A stretch of 64,000 nucleotides of DNA from Flavobacterium quisquiliarum (lineage in GTDB: Bacteria > Bacteroidota > Bacteroidia > Flavobacteriales > Flavobacteriaceae). The notes below the pieces were generated by a model. The model had not been told where the DNA came from. It saw only the letters and a program-made list of their open reading frames with translations, and ran no database searches. Of the stretch, positions 45,290 to 53,539 are shown piece after piece; positions within the stretch are counted from its first letter, which is position 1; the number at the start of each line of letters is the position of its first letter. A program made the translations under genes and the position numbers. The stretch is from the NCBI RefSeq assembly GCF_019308285.1, contig NZ_WWEM01000017.1:1-64000 (forward strand), in the 5' to 3' direction.

Positions 45290-45559
45290 TTAAGAAGTTA
45301 GAAGTTTAATTCTTTCAATAGCCTCTTTATTTTCATAAGCTACTTCTACTAACGCCAATAAGATATCATTTCGTACAATAGTTTTGTTTCTCACGTTTCT
45401 AATTAAAGCTTTGCTCGGAGCAGGTTGCCCTTTTTTGATAATACAGGAAATAGTGAGCTCAACATAGGTTACAGGTAAATGCTTGTTAATAAATTCATAA
45501 GCTTTTTCATTGTGAGAATTATCTTCTTTAAAATTGCTATTTTTGATTAATTTTGACAT
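45290..45559 (-). CDS. Small hypothetical protein, divergent from an XRE regulator
   Basis: An 89-residue predicted cytosolic protein with a helical core (HLPVTYVELTISCIIKKG, then DILLALVEVAYENKEAIERI). Not recognised. It starts 122 bp from the divergent XRE gene at 45682 and precedes the 69-residue gene on the same strand. A regulator facing a small operon is common in phage-derived or toxin-antitoxin-like modules, but no toxin or antitoxin family could be identified. Confidence 0.5.
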   Translation of the reverse strand: MSKLIKNSNFKEDNSHNEKAYEFINKHLPVTYVELTISCIIKKGQPAPSKALIRNVRNKTIVRNDILLALVEVAYENKEAIERIKLLTS

Positions 45560-45681
45560 ATATTTGCTAATTATTAATTGGTGTTTTTATAAAAGGGTAA
45601 AAGTAGGAATAATATTATATTATTTATCCTTTTTAATGTTAAAAAATATATTTTGACTATATTTTTTTTTGATTTTAAATA

Positions 45682-46011
45682 ATGATGTATAACGAGAAAT
45701 TAAGCAGATTCTTTAAGGCTAAAGGATTAAAGCAAAAAGAGGTGGGGGAAATTTTAGGATTCAGCCCGGCAATGATTGGGAGATATTTACATGGCACGGC
45801 TAATATTGGCTCTGAATTTATTCTTAGTTTAAGTAAAAACTTTCCCGATGTAGATTTAAATGATCTTTTTGCACCAGAAGATGGGCAAAACATGGTTAAT
45901 GAAACAGGAGCAGTTTATGAAAAGCAAAATATGCTGAATGACTTAGAAGAAATCGAAGGGCGTATTCATAATATTAGACTGCGGCTGGCAGAGAAAAAAT
46001 TTGAGGAATAG
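45682..46011 (+). CDS. XRE-family transcriptional regulator
   Basis: A 109-residue protein. The N-terminal HTH (residues 5-65) reads SRFFKAKGLKQKEVGEILGF, then SPAMIGRYLHGTANIGSEF with a clear recognition helix, and LSLSKNFPDVDLNDLFAPED. The C-terminal 30 residues form a charged helix (MLNDLEEIEGRIHNIRLRLAEKK), probably for dimerisation. An ATG pair stands at 45682 and 45685. It is divergent from two small genes (45037-45559) it may control. A terminator follows at 46071. Confidence 0.75.
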   Translation: MMYNEKLSRFFKAKGLKQKEVGEILGFSPAMIGRYLHGTANIGSEFILSLSKNFPDVDLNDLFAPEDGQNMVNETGAVYEKQNMLNDLEEIEGRIHNIRLRLAEKKFEE

Positions 46012-46070
46012 TTCTAAATAGTTTTCCGAAAAATATCTAACACTTACAGATTTTAACCAAAAGATTTAAA

Positions 46071-46098
46071 AAACCACTCATAAAGAGTGGTTTTTTTA
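46071..46098 (+). terminator. Intrinsic terminator after the XRE gene
   Basis: AACCACTC (46072-46079) pairs with GAGTGGTT (46085-46092) around a five-base loop and is followed by TTTTTT. The stem shares the CCACTC/GAGTGG arms with the tRNA terminator at 42690. Confidence 0.8.
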
Positions 46099-46135
46099 TG
46101 AATTAAAAGCGTATGTTTAAGTAGTTGTATTGTAA

Positions 46136-46163
46136 TTGGTTAAGTTTTTTTTTATTAAATTTG
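46136..46163 (+). promoter_or_regulatory. Bacteroidota-type promoter of the desaturase gene
   Basis: TTG (46136-46138), 17 bases, then TAAATTTG (46156-46163) matches the Flavobacterium consensus TTG-N17-23-TAnnTTTG. It places the transcript start near 46170 and therefore excludes translation starts upstream of the ATG at 46191. Confidence 0.7.
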
Positions 46164-46190
46164 ATAGAACAATTTCTAGCCAACAACCAC

Positions 46191-47294
46191 ATGGAAAAAT
46201 TAAAACGACCGGTTTATGTTAAACCAGGAACTGATGATTTTTTTAAAAAGATGCGTTTAGAAGTGAATGAAACGGTCTTAAATAATTCATCATTGTATCG
46301 ATTAAACGTTGTCAAGTCTTTAGGGCTTTTAGCCGTTTTCTTTTTATGCTACGGCTGTACTTTAATTTTTGGAAACCTGACTCCTTTACTTTTTCTCTTT
46401 TACATTTTGTCTGGAATTACAATGATTGTTTTATTTATCAATGCTTTTCATGATGCTGCGCATGGAGCTTTGTTCAAGAAACCAAAGCATAATGAATGGT
46501 TTTTGTATGTTTTAGAGTTATTTGGCAGTAATCACTGGCTTTGGATGCGTCGTCATATTGGTCTACATCACGCATACCCAAATGTTCCCGATTGGGATAT
46601 TGATATTAAACAGAGCGATATCATTCGAATATTTCCCAACAGTCCATTATTTAATTATCATAAATATCAGCATATTTATATGTGGTTTATTTATCCGCTT
46701 TATAGTTTGAACTGGATTTATATCAGGGACTTTAAAGATTTTTTTGGTACTAAAAATAATTATGTCAAAAAAATAGTAGAGAAGATTCCGAAAGAAGAAG
46801 TTTATCGTTTGTTTGCAGCCAAAATTATCAATTTGATTTATATCCTTTTTATCCCGATGATGCTTCTAAATCAGCCTTGGTATATAGTGTTTTTTGCGTG
46901 GCTTTCCATGCACATGTGTGGCAGTGCGCTAGGAGTTGTCGCTTTGGTTTCGACTCATGTAGACGAAGATGCTCATTTTCCAAATACTGATGAAGAAGGA
47001 AATCTTTCAGATACATGGGCTGTACATCAAATGGTCGTAACCAAAGATTTTAGTACAGAGAGTAAATTGGCGAATTTTTTATACGGCGGATTTACACATC
47101 ACGTAGCACATCATCTTTTTCCGGGTGTCGGGCATACTTATTATCCTTATATCACGCCCATTATAAGGCGTTATGCTGAAGAGTACAATTTGCCTTACAC
47201 GTCTTATCCTTTTTATCATGCCGTGCGTTCGCATTTTAGAATGCTGAAGAATAAAGGTGTAAAAGAAAACATTTTAATGGTAGGAGAAATCTAA
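46191..47294 (+). CDS. Membrane fatty acid desaturase
   Basis: A 367-residue di-iron membrane enzyme that introduces a double bond into acyl chains. The three histidine boxes are clear: HDAAH near residue 86, RRHIGLHHAYPN (HxxHH) near 120, and HHVAHHLFPG (HxxHH) near 305. Four membrane helices flank them. The frame is open to 46125, but the promoter at 46136-46163 and the normal N-terminus MEKLKRPVYVKPG favour the ATG at 46191. It resembles the front-end/acyl-lipid desaturases of Bacteroidota; the exact double-bond position is unknown. Confidence 0.88.
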   Translation: MEKLKRPVYVKPGTDDFFKKMRLEVNETVLNNSSLYRLNVVKSLGLLAVFFLCYGCTLIFGNLTPLLFLFYILSGITMIVLFINAFHDAAHGALFKKPKHNEWFLYVLELFGSNHWLWMRRHIGLHHAYPNVPDWDIDIKQSDIIRIFPNSPLFNYHKYQHIYMWFIYPLYSLNWIYIRDFKDFFGTKNNYVKKIVEKIPKEEVYRLFAAKIINLIYILFIPMMLLNQPWYIVFFAWLSMHMCGSALGVVALVSTHVDEDAHFPNTDEEGNLSDTWAVHQMVVTKDFSTESKLANFLYGGFTHHVAHHLFPGVGHTYYPYITPIIRRYAEEYNLPYTSYPFYHAVRSHFRMLKNKGVKENILMVGEI

Positions 47295-47319
47295 AAAACG
47301 GTTTTATAACCGCTTTTTT
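47293..47319 (+). terminator. Intrinsic terminator after the desaturase gene
   Basis: CGGTT (47299-47303) and AACCG (47308-47312) close a TTAT loop, preceded by A6 and followed by CTTTTTT, directly at the stop codon of the desaturase gene. Confidence 0.7.
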
Positions 47320-47320
47320 A

Positions 47321-47463
47321 GTTATGAGTTATGAGTTATGAGTTATGAGTTATGAGTTATGAGTTATGAGTTATGAGTTATGAGTTTTTGCGTCTAACCC
47401 CTAACCCCTAACTCTTAACGTATAACCCTTAACGTCTAACCCATTACACTTAACTCTTAACTT
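47321..47463. repeat. Inverted array of 7-bp repeats
   Basis: Nine perfect copies of GTTATGA run from 47321 to 47383. After a ten-base break, ten imperfect 7-bp units of the form xTAACxx (CTAACCC, CTAACTC, TTAACGT, ATAACCC and others) run from 47394 to 47463. The second block is related to the reverse complement of the first, so the whole can fold into a long imperfect hairpin. It lies between convergent genes; the last units enter the 3' end of the minus-strand lipoprotein gene, whose stop codon lies inside a unit. Confidence 0.85.
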
Positions 47464-47971
47464 TCACATTCTCCTTCTTAATATTTAAATCTTTCAATAA
47501 ATTGTCTTTGATTTCAATATCAAAATTATCTTCTTTGAAAATGGTAAGTTTTGATTCGGCGAATTTGTAAACATTTATTTTATTGTTTTTCACATCAATA
47601 TAAAGGTCATACGAATAAGTACTGCAGTCATGCTGTTTACAGCCCCAAGCGTGAAGTATGTTTTCTTGTTTTTCAAAAGGTGTTTCAGTATTCCAGTATT
47701 TTACCATTTGGTCGTAATCAGCACCCATTAATTTTTTCAATCTTGGAGCCAGATTGCTTTTGGTTAAAAACTGAGTTCCAATAACACTTTTATCGACTAA
47801 AGTATACAGAGAATCTGTTGGATTTATAACAGAACTATCTGTTTTTAAAGCTTCTGTTTTTATAGAAGTTGAATCTGTTGTAGGAACGCTTTTTATAATT
47901 TCCTTTTTGCAGGATATAAATAGAATACTGCTCAATAAGACTATAGAAATGTACTTGGTGCTGCAATTCAT
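47450..47971 (-). CDS. Putative lipoprotein of unknown function
   Basis: A 173-residue protein with a lipoprotein signal (ILFISC, lipid-attachment Cys21) followed by a Ser/Thr-rich linker of about 35 residues. The folded part (about 60-173) contains LVDKSVIGTQFLTKSNLAPRLKKLMG and HAWGCKQHDCSTYSYDLYID, where two cysteines may form a disulphide. This looks like a small periplasmic or outer-membrane lipoprotein with inhibitor-like topology; no family could be named. Its 3' end is made of units of the 7-bp repeat array. Confidence 0.65.
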   Translation of the reverse strand: MNCSTKYISIVLLSSILFISCKKEIIKSVPTTDSTSIKTEALKTDSSVINPTDSLYTLVDKSVIGTQFLTKSNLAPRLKKLMGADYDQMVKYWNTETPFEKQENILHAWGCKQHDCSTYSYDLYIDVKNNKINVYKFAESKLTIFKEDNFDIEIKDNLLKDLNIKKENVKVKS

Positions 47972-48176
47972 AATAACTGATTTTAGAATTAATAATAGAA
48001 TTTATAAAGTCATAAGGGGCTGATTTTTATAAAGATATTAAAATAATATTTCTTTTGAAAGTAAATTAAGACGTTTATAATCTCTCAAAAATTGAATTTT
48101 AGATTTTAAGAAGAAGTGATAAGCGATGCAGATTTGAGTTTTTTTGCTTAACTTCAATTTTTAAAATTATCAAGCA

Positions 48177-48824
48177 ATGAAGTGTTTTTCAAAATTAATA
48201 TTAGGTTTTCTATTTTGTGTTTCATCTTTACAAGCGCAGCATGAAGCCTATGAAAACGAGCAAGATTCAAAGATTTCAGACACCACTTTTGTAAATCTGA
48301 GAGATTACAGCAACAATTTTATTTATGATATGAAGTATGCAACCGAGGATAATTTTTTGAAAGCAAAAGTATACGATTGTGCCGAATGTATGCTGCGTTT
48401 AAAAACTGTAAAAGCCTTAATTGCAGCCAATAATGAGTTTTTGAAAAAAGGATATAGAATCAAATTGTTTGACTGTTACAGACCGCTGGATATTCAGAAA
48501 AAAATGTGGGAGATTGTATCGAATCCAGAATATGTGGCTGATCCAAAAAAAGGCTCCATCCATAACAGAGGAGGAGCCGTAGATATTTCTTTGGTTGATA
48601 TAAATGGTAAAGAAGTCGATATGGGAACTTCTTTTGATTTTTTTGGAATTCAGGCCAGTCATAATTTTAAACAGCTTTCAAAAGAAATTCTTTCCAAAAG
48701 AACTTACTTGAAAAAAGTTATGATTAAGAATGGCTTTAACTCATTCGACTCTGAATGGTGGCATTATAATTTAAAAGCGGGTTTAAAAGACAAAGTCGCC
48801 AATCAGAAATGGAAATGCGATTAA
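48177..48824 (+). CDS. D-alanyl-D-alanine dipeptidase, VanX/DdpX family
   Basis: A 215-residue exported zinc peptidase with signal peptide (cleavage after LQA, residue 20). SIHNRGGAVDIS (127-138) supplies His129 and Asp136, and SEWWH (192-196) supplies the catalytic Glu193 and zinc ligand His196; Arg102 in YRP is the transition-state arginine. It hydrolyses D-Ala-D-Ala. There is no vanHA neighbour, so recycling of peptidoglycan fragments is more likely than vancomycin resistance. It converges end to end with the next minus-strand gene. Confidence 0.87.
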   Translation: MKCFSKLILGFLFCVSSLQAQHEAYENEQDSKISDTTFVNLRDYSNNFIYDMKYATEDNFLKAKVYDCAECMLRLKTVKALIAANNEFLKKGYRIKLFDCYRPLDIQKKMWEIVSNPEYVADPKKGSIHNRGGAVDISLVDINGKEVDMGTSFDFFGIQASHNFKQLSKEILSKRTYLKKVMIKNGFNSFDSEWWHYNLKAGLKDKVANQKWKCD

Positions 48825-49391
48825 TTACTCAACGCATCTGATGTTTTCCATGAAATAGGTGTTTGGATTGGTAACCTTTCCTGTAAGTTCAGATTTTAAT
48901 TCTCTTTTTACGATATAGTCTTCTATATTGGTAAGATATTTTATTCTCATAATAGAGATTGGAGACTTTTTAAGTTCTTCATAATTATCTTTCATAAACA
49001 TGAAAATTCCTGTATTCACACGGTTGTCATAACCTTTATCATCACGTACCAGCGTCCCGCAGCTCTCTTGGTCGATGTGCATTAAGGTTACTATTTTTCC
49101 GTTTTCTAACTGTAAAAAGATTTTTGAATTTTTATCAAAACAATTTGCCTTAATAAAATCTTTGCTTTTTTGAATAGATTGCAAATTTAGCGTTGGCAAA
49201 CCGTCAGTTTGAGCAAGAGAGAAAAAAATGTAGTTAAAGCTTCCTCCAAAATATTTCTCACTCATTAAGTACTCGTTTGTTACTTTATAAGATCCGATAG
49301 AGTCATTTACATTTACACTGTATTCACATGGTTTTTGTGCAAATGCGGTAATCGTTAATAAAAAAAGAGTTAGTGTAAATAGTTGTTTCAT
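48825..49391 (-). CDS. Exported protein of unknown function
   Basis: A 188-residue protein with signal peptide MKQLFTLTLFLLTITAFAQ. The mature part is beta-rich (CEYSVNVNDSIGSYKVTNEYL, then NCFDKNSKIFLQLENGKIV and NTGIFMFMKDNYEELKKSP) and shows no known catalytic motif. Not recognised. It lies three bases downstream of the methyltransferase gene on the same strand, so it is probably co-transcribed although functionally unrelated. Confidence 0.6.
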   Translation of the reverse strand: MKQLFTLTLFLLTITAFAQKPCEYSVNVNDSIGSYKVTNEYLMSEKYFGGSFNYIFFSLAQTDGLPTLNLQSIQKSKDFIKANCFDKNSKIFLQLENGKIVTLMHIDQESCGTLVRDDKGYDNRVNTGIFMFMKDNYEELKKSPISIMRIKYLTNIEDYIVKRELKSELTGKVTNPNTYFMENIRCVE

Positions 49392-49394
49392 TGT

Positions 49395-50573
49395 TTAGAT
49401 TATTTTGCTGCAAATTAAAACTATTTTGTTATCTTTTACATCGGTTGTAAAAAAACAATACAAATTTCCACCATTTTTTATTTTCCACTTTTTTCTAATG
49501 TTTTCTACTGTCTCTGGAAAATTACGAGTTGTAATATTGGCCTGCTGATTTACAAGCTCATTTTTCATCTCATTTTTGTTATATGAAATGACTTTTTGAA
49601 CCTCAAATCTACGTCCTGGGAAATCAATTAAATTTTCAGAAGTATATAAATGGGAATGTTTGTGCAATTTGTTAATTTGAAATATAGTACTGATTTCATC
49701 AAAACCTCCTGATTTCATTATAGCCGAATTGGGTTCGTAAATATATTTCAGTGGTAAACCGTATGAAGGATATAGTATTTCTCCCAAAACAAAATCAAAA
49801 GTCTCGGTTTTATCTTTTAAAAGATTAGCTGTTTTTATCGTTATTTCGCCCAAATAATTTTTATGAATTTCAAAAAGCAATTCTTTTACTTCATTTTCAA
49901 GAGCAATAATATGAATGTTTTTGACATTTTTAAGTTCCGATAATCCAGCAGAAATATCTAATAATGGAGCTGTTTTGATTAAAATCGAATCAGCTTTTTC
50001 GAAATAAAAATCCAATAATTCAGGTACATTGGGCAGACAGTCTTTCAGCATAAAAACTTTGCCTTTTGCATCATTTCTTCGTGAAGGATCAATATAAATC
50101 CAATCGTATTTCTGATTTGATTCTTCTAATAAATGAATGGAATCTCCAGAATGAAAAGTACAATTTTCGACTTGCAGTTGTTGAAAATTGTGTTTTACTA
50201 TTTCAGATAAATCCTCATTGATTTCACAATGTGTAATGGATTCAAATTTCTTAGAAAAATAATAATCATCAACACCAAATCCTCCAGTAAGATCAATTAA
50301 AGTTTTGCCGGAAATTAAGTTTGTTTTATAAGCGGCTGTTTTTTCTGAAGAAGTCTGTTCAACCGAAACTTTACTCGGATAAATTATATTTTGTGCCGAA
50401 AACCAAGTTGGAAGTTTGTCTTTTGCTTTTGTTCGTGCTTCAATTTGATTTAAAATTGAAATCCAATCCATTTCTGGAAAGGGGTTTTTCTGAAGCGCTA
50501 ATTTTGTTAAATCTGCACTCGTGTTCTGAATGATAAATTCTTGAATATCGGAGTGCAAAATAGGATTGTTCAA
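49395..50573 (-). CDS. SAM-dependent methyltransferase, THUMP-like family
   Basis: A 392-residue protein. The central Rossmann fold has the SAM-binding LIDLTGGFGVDDYYFS near 98, THCEIN at the acidic loop, and a catalytic-loop YDWIYIDPSRRNDAKGK near 180 with the DPSRR sequence typical of this Bacteroidota family. A THUMP-like C-terminal region follows. An RNA substrate is likely but not known. The start is a TTG at 50573, two bases after the stop of the transporter gene; the N-terminus LNNPILHSDIQEFI fits the family, and no in-frame ATG exists upstream. Confidence 0.8.
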   Translation of the reverse strand: MNNPILHSDIQEFIIQNTSADLTKLALQKNPFPEMDWISILNQIEARTKAKDKLPTWFSAQNIIYPSKVSVEQTSSEKTAAYKTNLISGKTLIDLTGGFGVDDYYFSKKFESITHCEINEDLSEIVKHNFQQLQVENCTFHSGDSIHLLEESNQKYDWIYIDPSRRNDAKGKVFMLKDCLPNVPELLDFYFEKADSILIKTAPLLDISAGLSELKNVKNIHIIALENEVKELLFEIHKNYLGEITIKTANLLKDKTETFDFVLGEILYPSYGLPLKYIYEPNSAIMKSGGFDEISTIFQINKLHKHSHLYTSENLIDFPGRRFEVQKVISYNKNEMKNELVNQQANITTRNFPETVENIRKKWKIKNGGNLYCFFTTDVKDNKIVLICSKII

Positions 50574-50575
50574 AG

Positions 50576-51667
50576 CTAAATTCTTTCGGTTAATACGGAG
50601 ACAATTTTATTGTTAGGAAAAAATTCTTTTAAAATTACTTTAATCATTGTAAAAGCAGGAACTGCGATAATCATACCGACAATTCCAAAAGTAATACCGC
50701 TGATCAAGATGATTAAGAATATTTCTAACGGGTGCGAATTTACACTTTTTGATGAAATTATCGGCTGACTGACATTATTGTCAATTGCCTGAACCAATAA
50801 GAAACCTATAATTACATAAATAGTTTTTGGCAGAATTTCCGATTGAAAATCTTGTCCAATCATGCTGATCATAGTTAAAATTCCCGCTAAAGTTGTTCCG
50901 ATAATTGGTCCTAAATAAGGAATTATATTTAGAATGGCACATAAAAAGGCAATTACAAAGGCGTTTTTATTTCCAAAAATCAGAAGTACAATTAAATAAA
51001 GAATGAATACAACAATAAGCTGCAATAATAAACCAATAAAGTATCGGGTTAAAAGATGATTTATTTTAGTAATAGAATTTAAAATTTTGTCTTCATTGGA
51101 GTCTGGAAGTACTCTTCTGGCTTGGTCTTTAAAAATATCCTGATCTTTTATAAAGAAGAAAGTGATAAAAAAAACAGATACCAGTCCCATTCCCATATCG
51201 GCCATAAAGTTGATGATAGAATTGATAAATCCTGTAAAATAACTAAAGTCTAATACAGAAGTAAGTTTAGAGTCTTTTATGACTTTATTTAAATCGATAT
51301 GCTGGATATTAAAATATTCTTCAAGATGTTTTTCTGTTTCCATGAACTGAGTTTGAAGATGCGCTGTATCCAAAAGAGACAAATTATTGGCCTGAGAGAT
51401 AATCAAAGGAACAAACAAAAGGATAAAGCCTACAATGAGAAAAATAAAAAAGACAATCGTTGTCGAAGCGGCCATCGAATTACTGAATTTCAGTTTATTT
51501 TTTAAAAATAAGACTAACGGATTTGCAATGAGACATAGTATTAATGAAATACATAAATAAACAATAACAGTTTGAATTTCATATAAAAAATATAAAACGA
51601 TACCAATTATTAAGATGGTAGCTAATGCTCTCAAAATTCCGTTCGAAATAGTTTTGGATGTGATCAT
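50576..51667 (-). CDS. AI-2E-family (PerM-like) membrane transporter
   Basis: A 363-residue protein with about eight hydrophobic segments arranged as in the AI-2E/PerM family: two N-terminal helices, a cytosolic or periplasmic loop of about 90 residues, then VFFITFFFIKDQDIFK, LLLQLIVVFILYLIVLLIFG, ILNIIPYLGPIIGTTLAG and QPIISSKSVNSHPLEIFL. The last two are family signatures. Despite the name, few members move autoinducer-2; ion or metabolite export is as likely. It is the first gene of a short minus-strand operon. Confidence 0.85.
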   Translation of the reverse strand: MITSKTISNGILRALATILIIGIVLYFLYEIQTVIVYLCISLILCLIANPLVLFLKNKLKFSNSMAASTTIVFFIFLIVGFILLFVPLIISQANNLSLLDTAHLQTQFMETEKHLEEYFNIQHIDLNKVIKDSKLTSVLDFSYFTGFINSIINFMADMGMGLVSVFFITFFFIKDQDIFKDQARRVLPDSNEDKILNSITKINHLLTRYFIGLLLQLIVVFILYLIVLLIFGNKNAFVIAFLCAILNIIPYLGPIIGTTLAGILTMISMIGQDFQSEILPKTIYVIIGFLLVQAIDNNVSQPIISSKSVNSHPLEIFLIILISGITFGIVGMIIAVPAFTMIKVILKEFFPNNKIVSVLTERI

Positions 51668-51720
51668 GTTTAAAATTTAGACTATAAATATAGGAAAAAG
51701 CATTTTAAAATTTGAGTTTA

Positions 51721-51754
51721 AATAAAAAAAGCGAGACCTGTTAGATCTCGCTTT
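51721..51754 (-). terminator. Intrinsic terminator after the M43 protease gene
   Basis: On the minus strand AAAGCGAGA and TCTCGCTTT (plus-strand 51728-51754) form a nine-base-pair stem with a nine-base loop followed by a T run. It lies 21 bp after the stop of the protease gene and insulates the transporter gene downstream. Confidence 0.82.
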
Positions 51755-51774
51755 CCCTAATATTTTGTCAGCAA

Positions 51775-52734
51775 TTATTGAGCAAATGAAGCTCTTGCAC
51801 CTCCAGTTGTGAAGATTGCAGAAATTCTGCTTTTTTGTCCATTTGAGAACATGTACATAGCCGCATCATCCACATAATCCATGTAATTCATTGTCATTTC
51901 TACAGGTGTACCAGAACAAGTACTGTAGTGTGGGTATGCAGGAACTCCATAGTTTGCAGTATTATGAGTAGGAGTATCAGCAACAAGATCGCTTCCGCAA
52001 GTTGCATCTCCCCAGATATGACGTAAATTCATCCAGTGTCCTACTTCGTGTGTAGCAGTTCTTCCTAGGTTAAAAGGAGCGTTTGCAGATCCTGATAAAC
52101 CAAAATAACGAGAATCGATTACAACTCCGTCTGTAGACGAAGCCCCACCAGGAAATTGCGCATAACCTAAGATACCGCCACCAATGTTGCAAGACCACAT
52201 ATTTAGTTTAGTTGTTGGAGAAGTAGGTGCAAGTCCGCCTTGAGCAGTTTTTTTCATGGCATCATTTGTTCCCCAAGAAGTTTTGGTTGTAGATTTTCTG
52301 ATAACTTGATCTAAAACAAATGTAATACCGATGTTAGCTTTAACTCCTGAGAATAATGCAGGAACATTATTGTAGTCAGAGTTTAAGGCATTAAAATCTT
52401 TGTTTAAGACATCAATCTGTGATTGAATTTGTGCATTTGAAATGTTCTCTGCTGTAGTTCTGTAAAGAACGTTAACGACAACAGGAATTTCAATTTTGCC
52501 ATTTACTAAACGGCCGGTAAAATTAGAAGGATTGTATTTGGCAGTAAATGCTTCAATTTCATTCATTCTAATAGCTAACATAGGATTTTCTTTTAATTGC
52601 GCCTCCAAAACTTCCTGAGTTGCACATCCTCTTCTGGAAGCAACAGTTGCATCTGCATTGCTAGATTCAGATTCTCCATTTTGACAGGCAAACAGCATTA
52701 AAGCTGCAAATGTGGTAATAATAACTTTTTTCAT
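51775..52734 (-). CDS. M43-family zinc metalloprotease lipoprotein (cytophagalysin/pappalysin type)
   Basis: A 319-residue protein with a lipoprotein signal (LMLFAC, Cys17). The catalytic site HEVGHWMNLRHIWG (229-242) is the extended HExxHxxxLxH zinc motif of metzincins, and MNYMDYVDD (about 282-290) is the Met-turn, both typical of the M43 family. Several Cys residues suggest disulphides. Most cytophagalysins of this phylum carry a T9SS sorting domain; this one has none and is anchored as a lipoprotein. The substrate is unknown. Confidence 0.88.
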   Translation of the reverse strand: MKKVIITTFAALMLFACQNGESESSNADATVASRRGCATQEVLEAQLKENPMLAIRMNEIEAFTAKYNPSNFTGRLVNGKIEIPVVVNVLYRTTAENISNAQIQSQIDVLNKDFNALNSDYNNVPALFSGVKANIGITFVLDQVIRKSTTKTSWGTNDAMKKTAQGGLAPTSPTTKLNMWSCNIGGGILGYAQFPGGASSTDGVVIDSRYFGLSGSANAPFNLGRTATHEVGHWMNLRHIWGDATCGSDLVADTPTHNTANYGVPAYPHYSTCSGTPVEMTMNYMDYVDDAAMYMFSNGQKSRISAIFTTGGARASFAQ

Positions 52735-52978
52735 AATAATTTGGGTTTTTGTTATAAAAATGTTGATTAGTTAAACATTACGGCAATTTTATAACAAAAT
52801 TAAATTACAGAAAAATTTTATAACAGTTATTTTGTGAGAAATTTTACAACCCCTTACAAATGCTGACTCTTACAAAAATGTGTCTAAAAATATTAATAAG
52901 ATTTAACTTATTTTTTATTTTTTTTAATGTATTTTGTCGTGATTATTTGCATTTAATCGATTATTTAAACAAAAGAGA

Positions 52979-53025
52979 TTAAAGCAAGATTCAAAATATT
53001 GCTTTAAAATAGACTTTAATAGTCT
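52979..53025 (-). terminator. Paired hairpins, likely terminator of the TrmH-family gene
   Basis: Downstream of the minus-strand methyltransferase gene stand AGACT/AGTCT (53011-53025) and TTAAAGCAA/TTGCTTTAA (52979-53007). The second stem has nine base pairs. The T runs are short, so termination is likely but not certain. Confidence 0.5.
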
Positions 53026-53031
53026 GATTTT

Positions 53032-53529
53032 TTATAAAGAAGTAAGTTCGTAAAGCGCAATACTTGCGGCTTGAACAACATTCATACTGCTGTTTTTACC
53101 AAACATATTAATATGAACAATTTGGTTGGAAATAGTTAAAAGTTCGTCGGAAATTCCGTTGATTTCGCTTCCAATTAAAAGGGCAATTTTTTTGTTTTCA
53201 GGAATTACAACTTCTTTTAGAGGTTTGCTGTTTGAAGTTATTTCTAAAGCAATTATTTCAAAACTATTTTCAGTTAAATAGGTTTGAAGTTCAGTATAAT
53301 TTTCAATTAGGACATGAGGCACATGAAGATGCGTGCTTCGGGAAGTTTTGTTTATTTTACGAGGCGTCAGCGGAATATCTTTTCCAAAAAAGATAATATT
53401 TTCTACTCCAAAAGCTTCAGAAATTCGGAACAAAGAACCAATATTCTGCTGAAAGTAAATATGATCACAAACTAAAGTAATCGGAAAAGTTTTTCTTTCA
53501 AATTGATTTTCTTCGTGAGTAAGCTGCAC
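53032..53529 (-). CDS. TrmH/SpoU-family RNA methyltransferase
   Basis: A 165-residue trefoil-knot (SPOUT) enzyme. Motif 2 LLIGSEINGISDEL (about 115-128) and motif 3 NSSMNVVQAASIALYEL (about 148-164) bind SAM and form the knot; an N-terminal NIGSLFRISEAFGV supplies motif 1. It should 2'-O-methylate a ribose in tRNA or rRNA; the target cannot be told. It is short for the family, lacking the N-terminal extension of RlmB. The start is GTG at 53529, ten bases after the DUF4159 gene. Confidence 0.86.
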   Translation of the reverse strand: MQLTHEENQFERKTFPITLVCDHIYFQQNIGSLFRISEAFGVENIIFFGKDIPLTPRKINKTSRSTHLHVPHVLIENYTELQTYLTENSFEIIALEITSNSKPLKEVVIPENKKIALLIGSEINGISDELLTISNQIVHINMFGKNSSMNVVQAASIALYELTSL

Positions 53530-53539
53530 TTTTTAAAGT

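Noticed and set aside
47321..47463. Short tandem repeats considered as a CRISPR array
   Set aside because: Units are 7 bp without spacers and there are no cas genes; this is a simple inverted repeat array.
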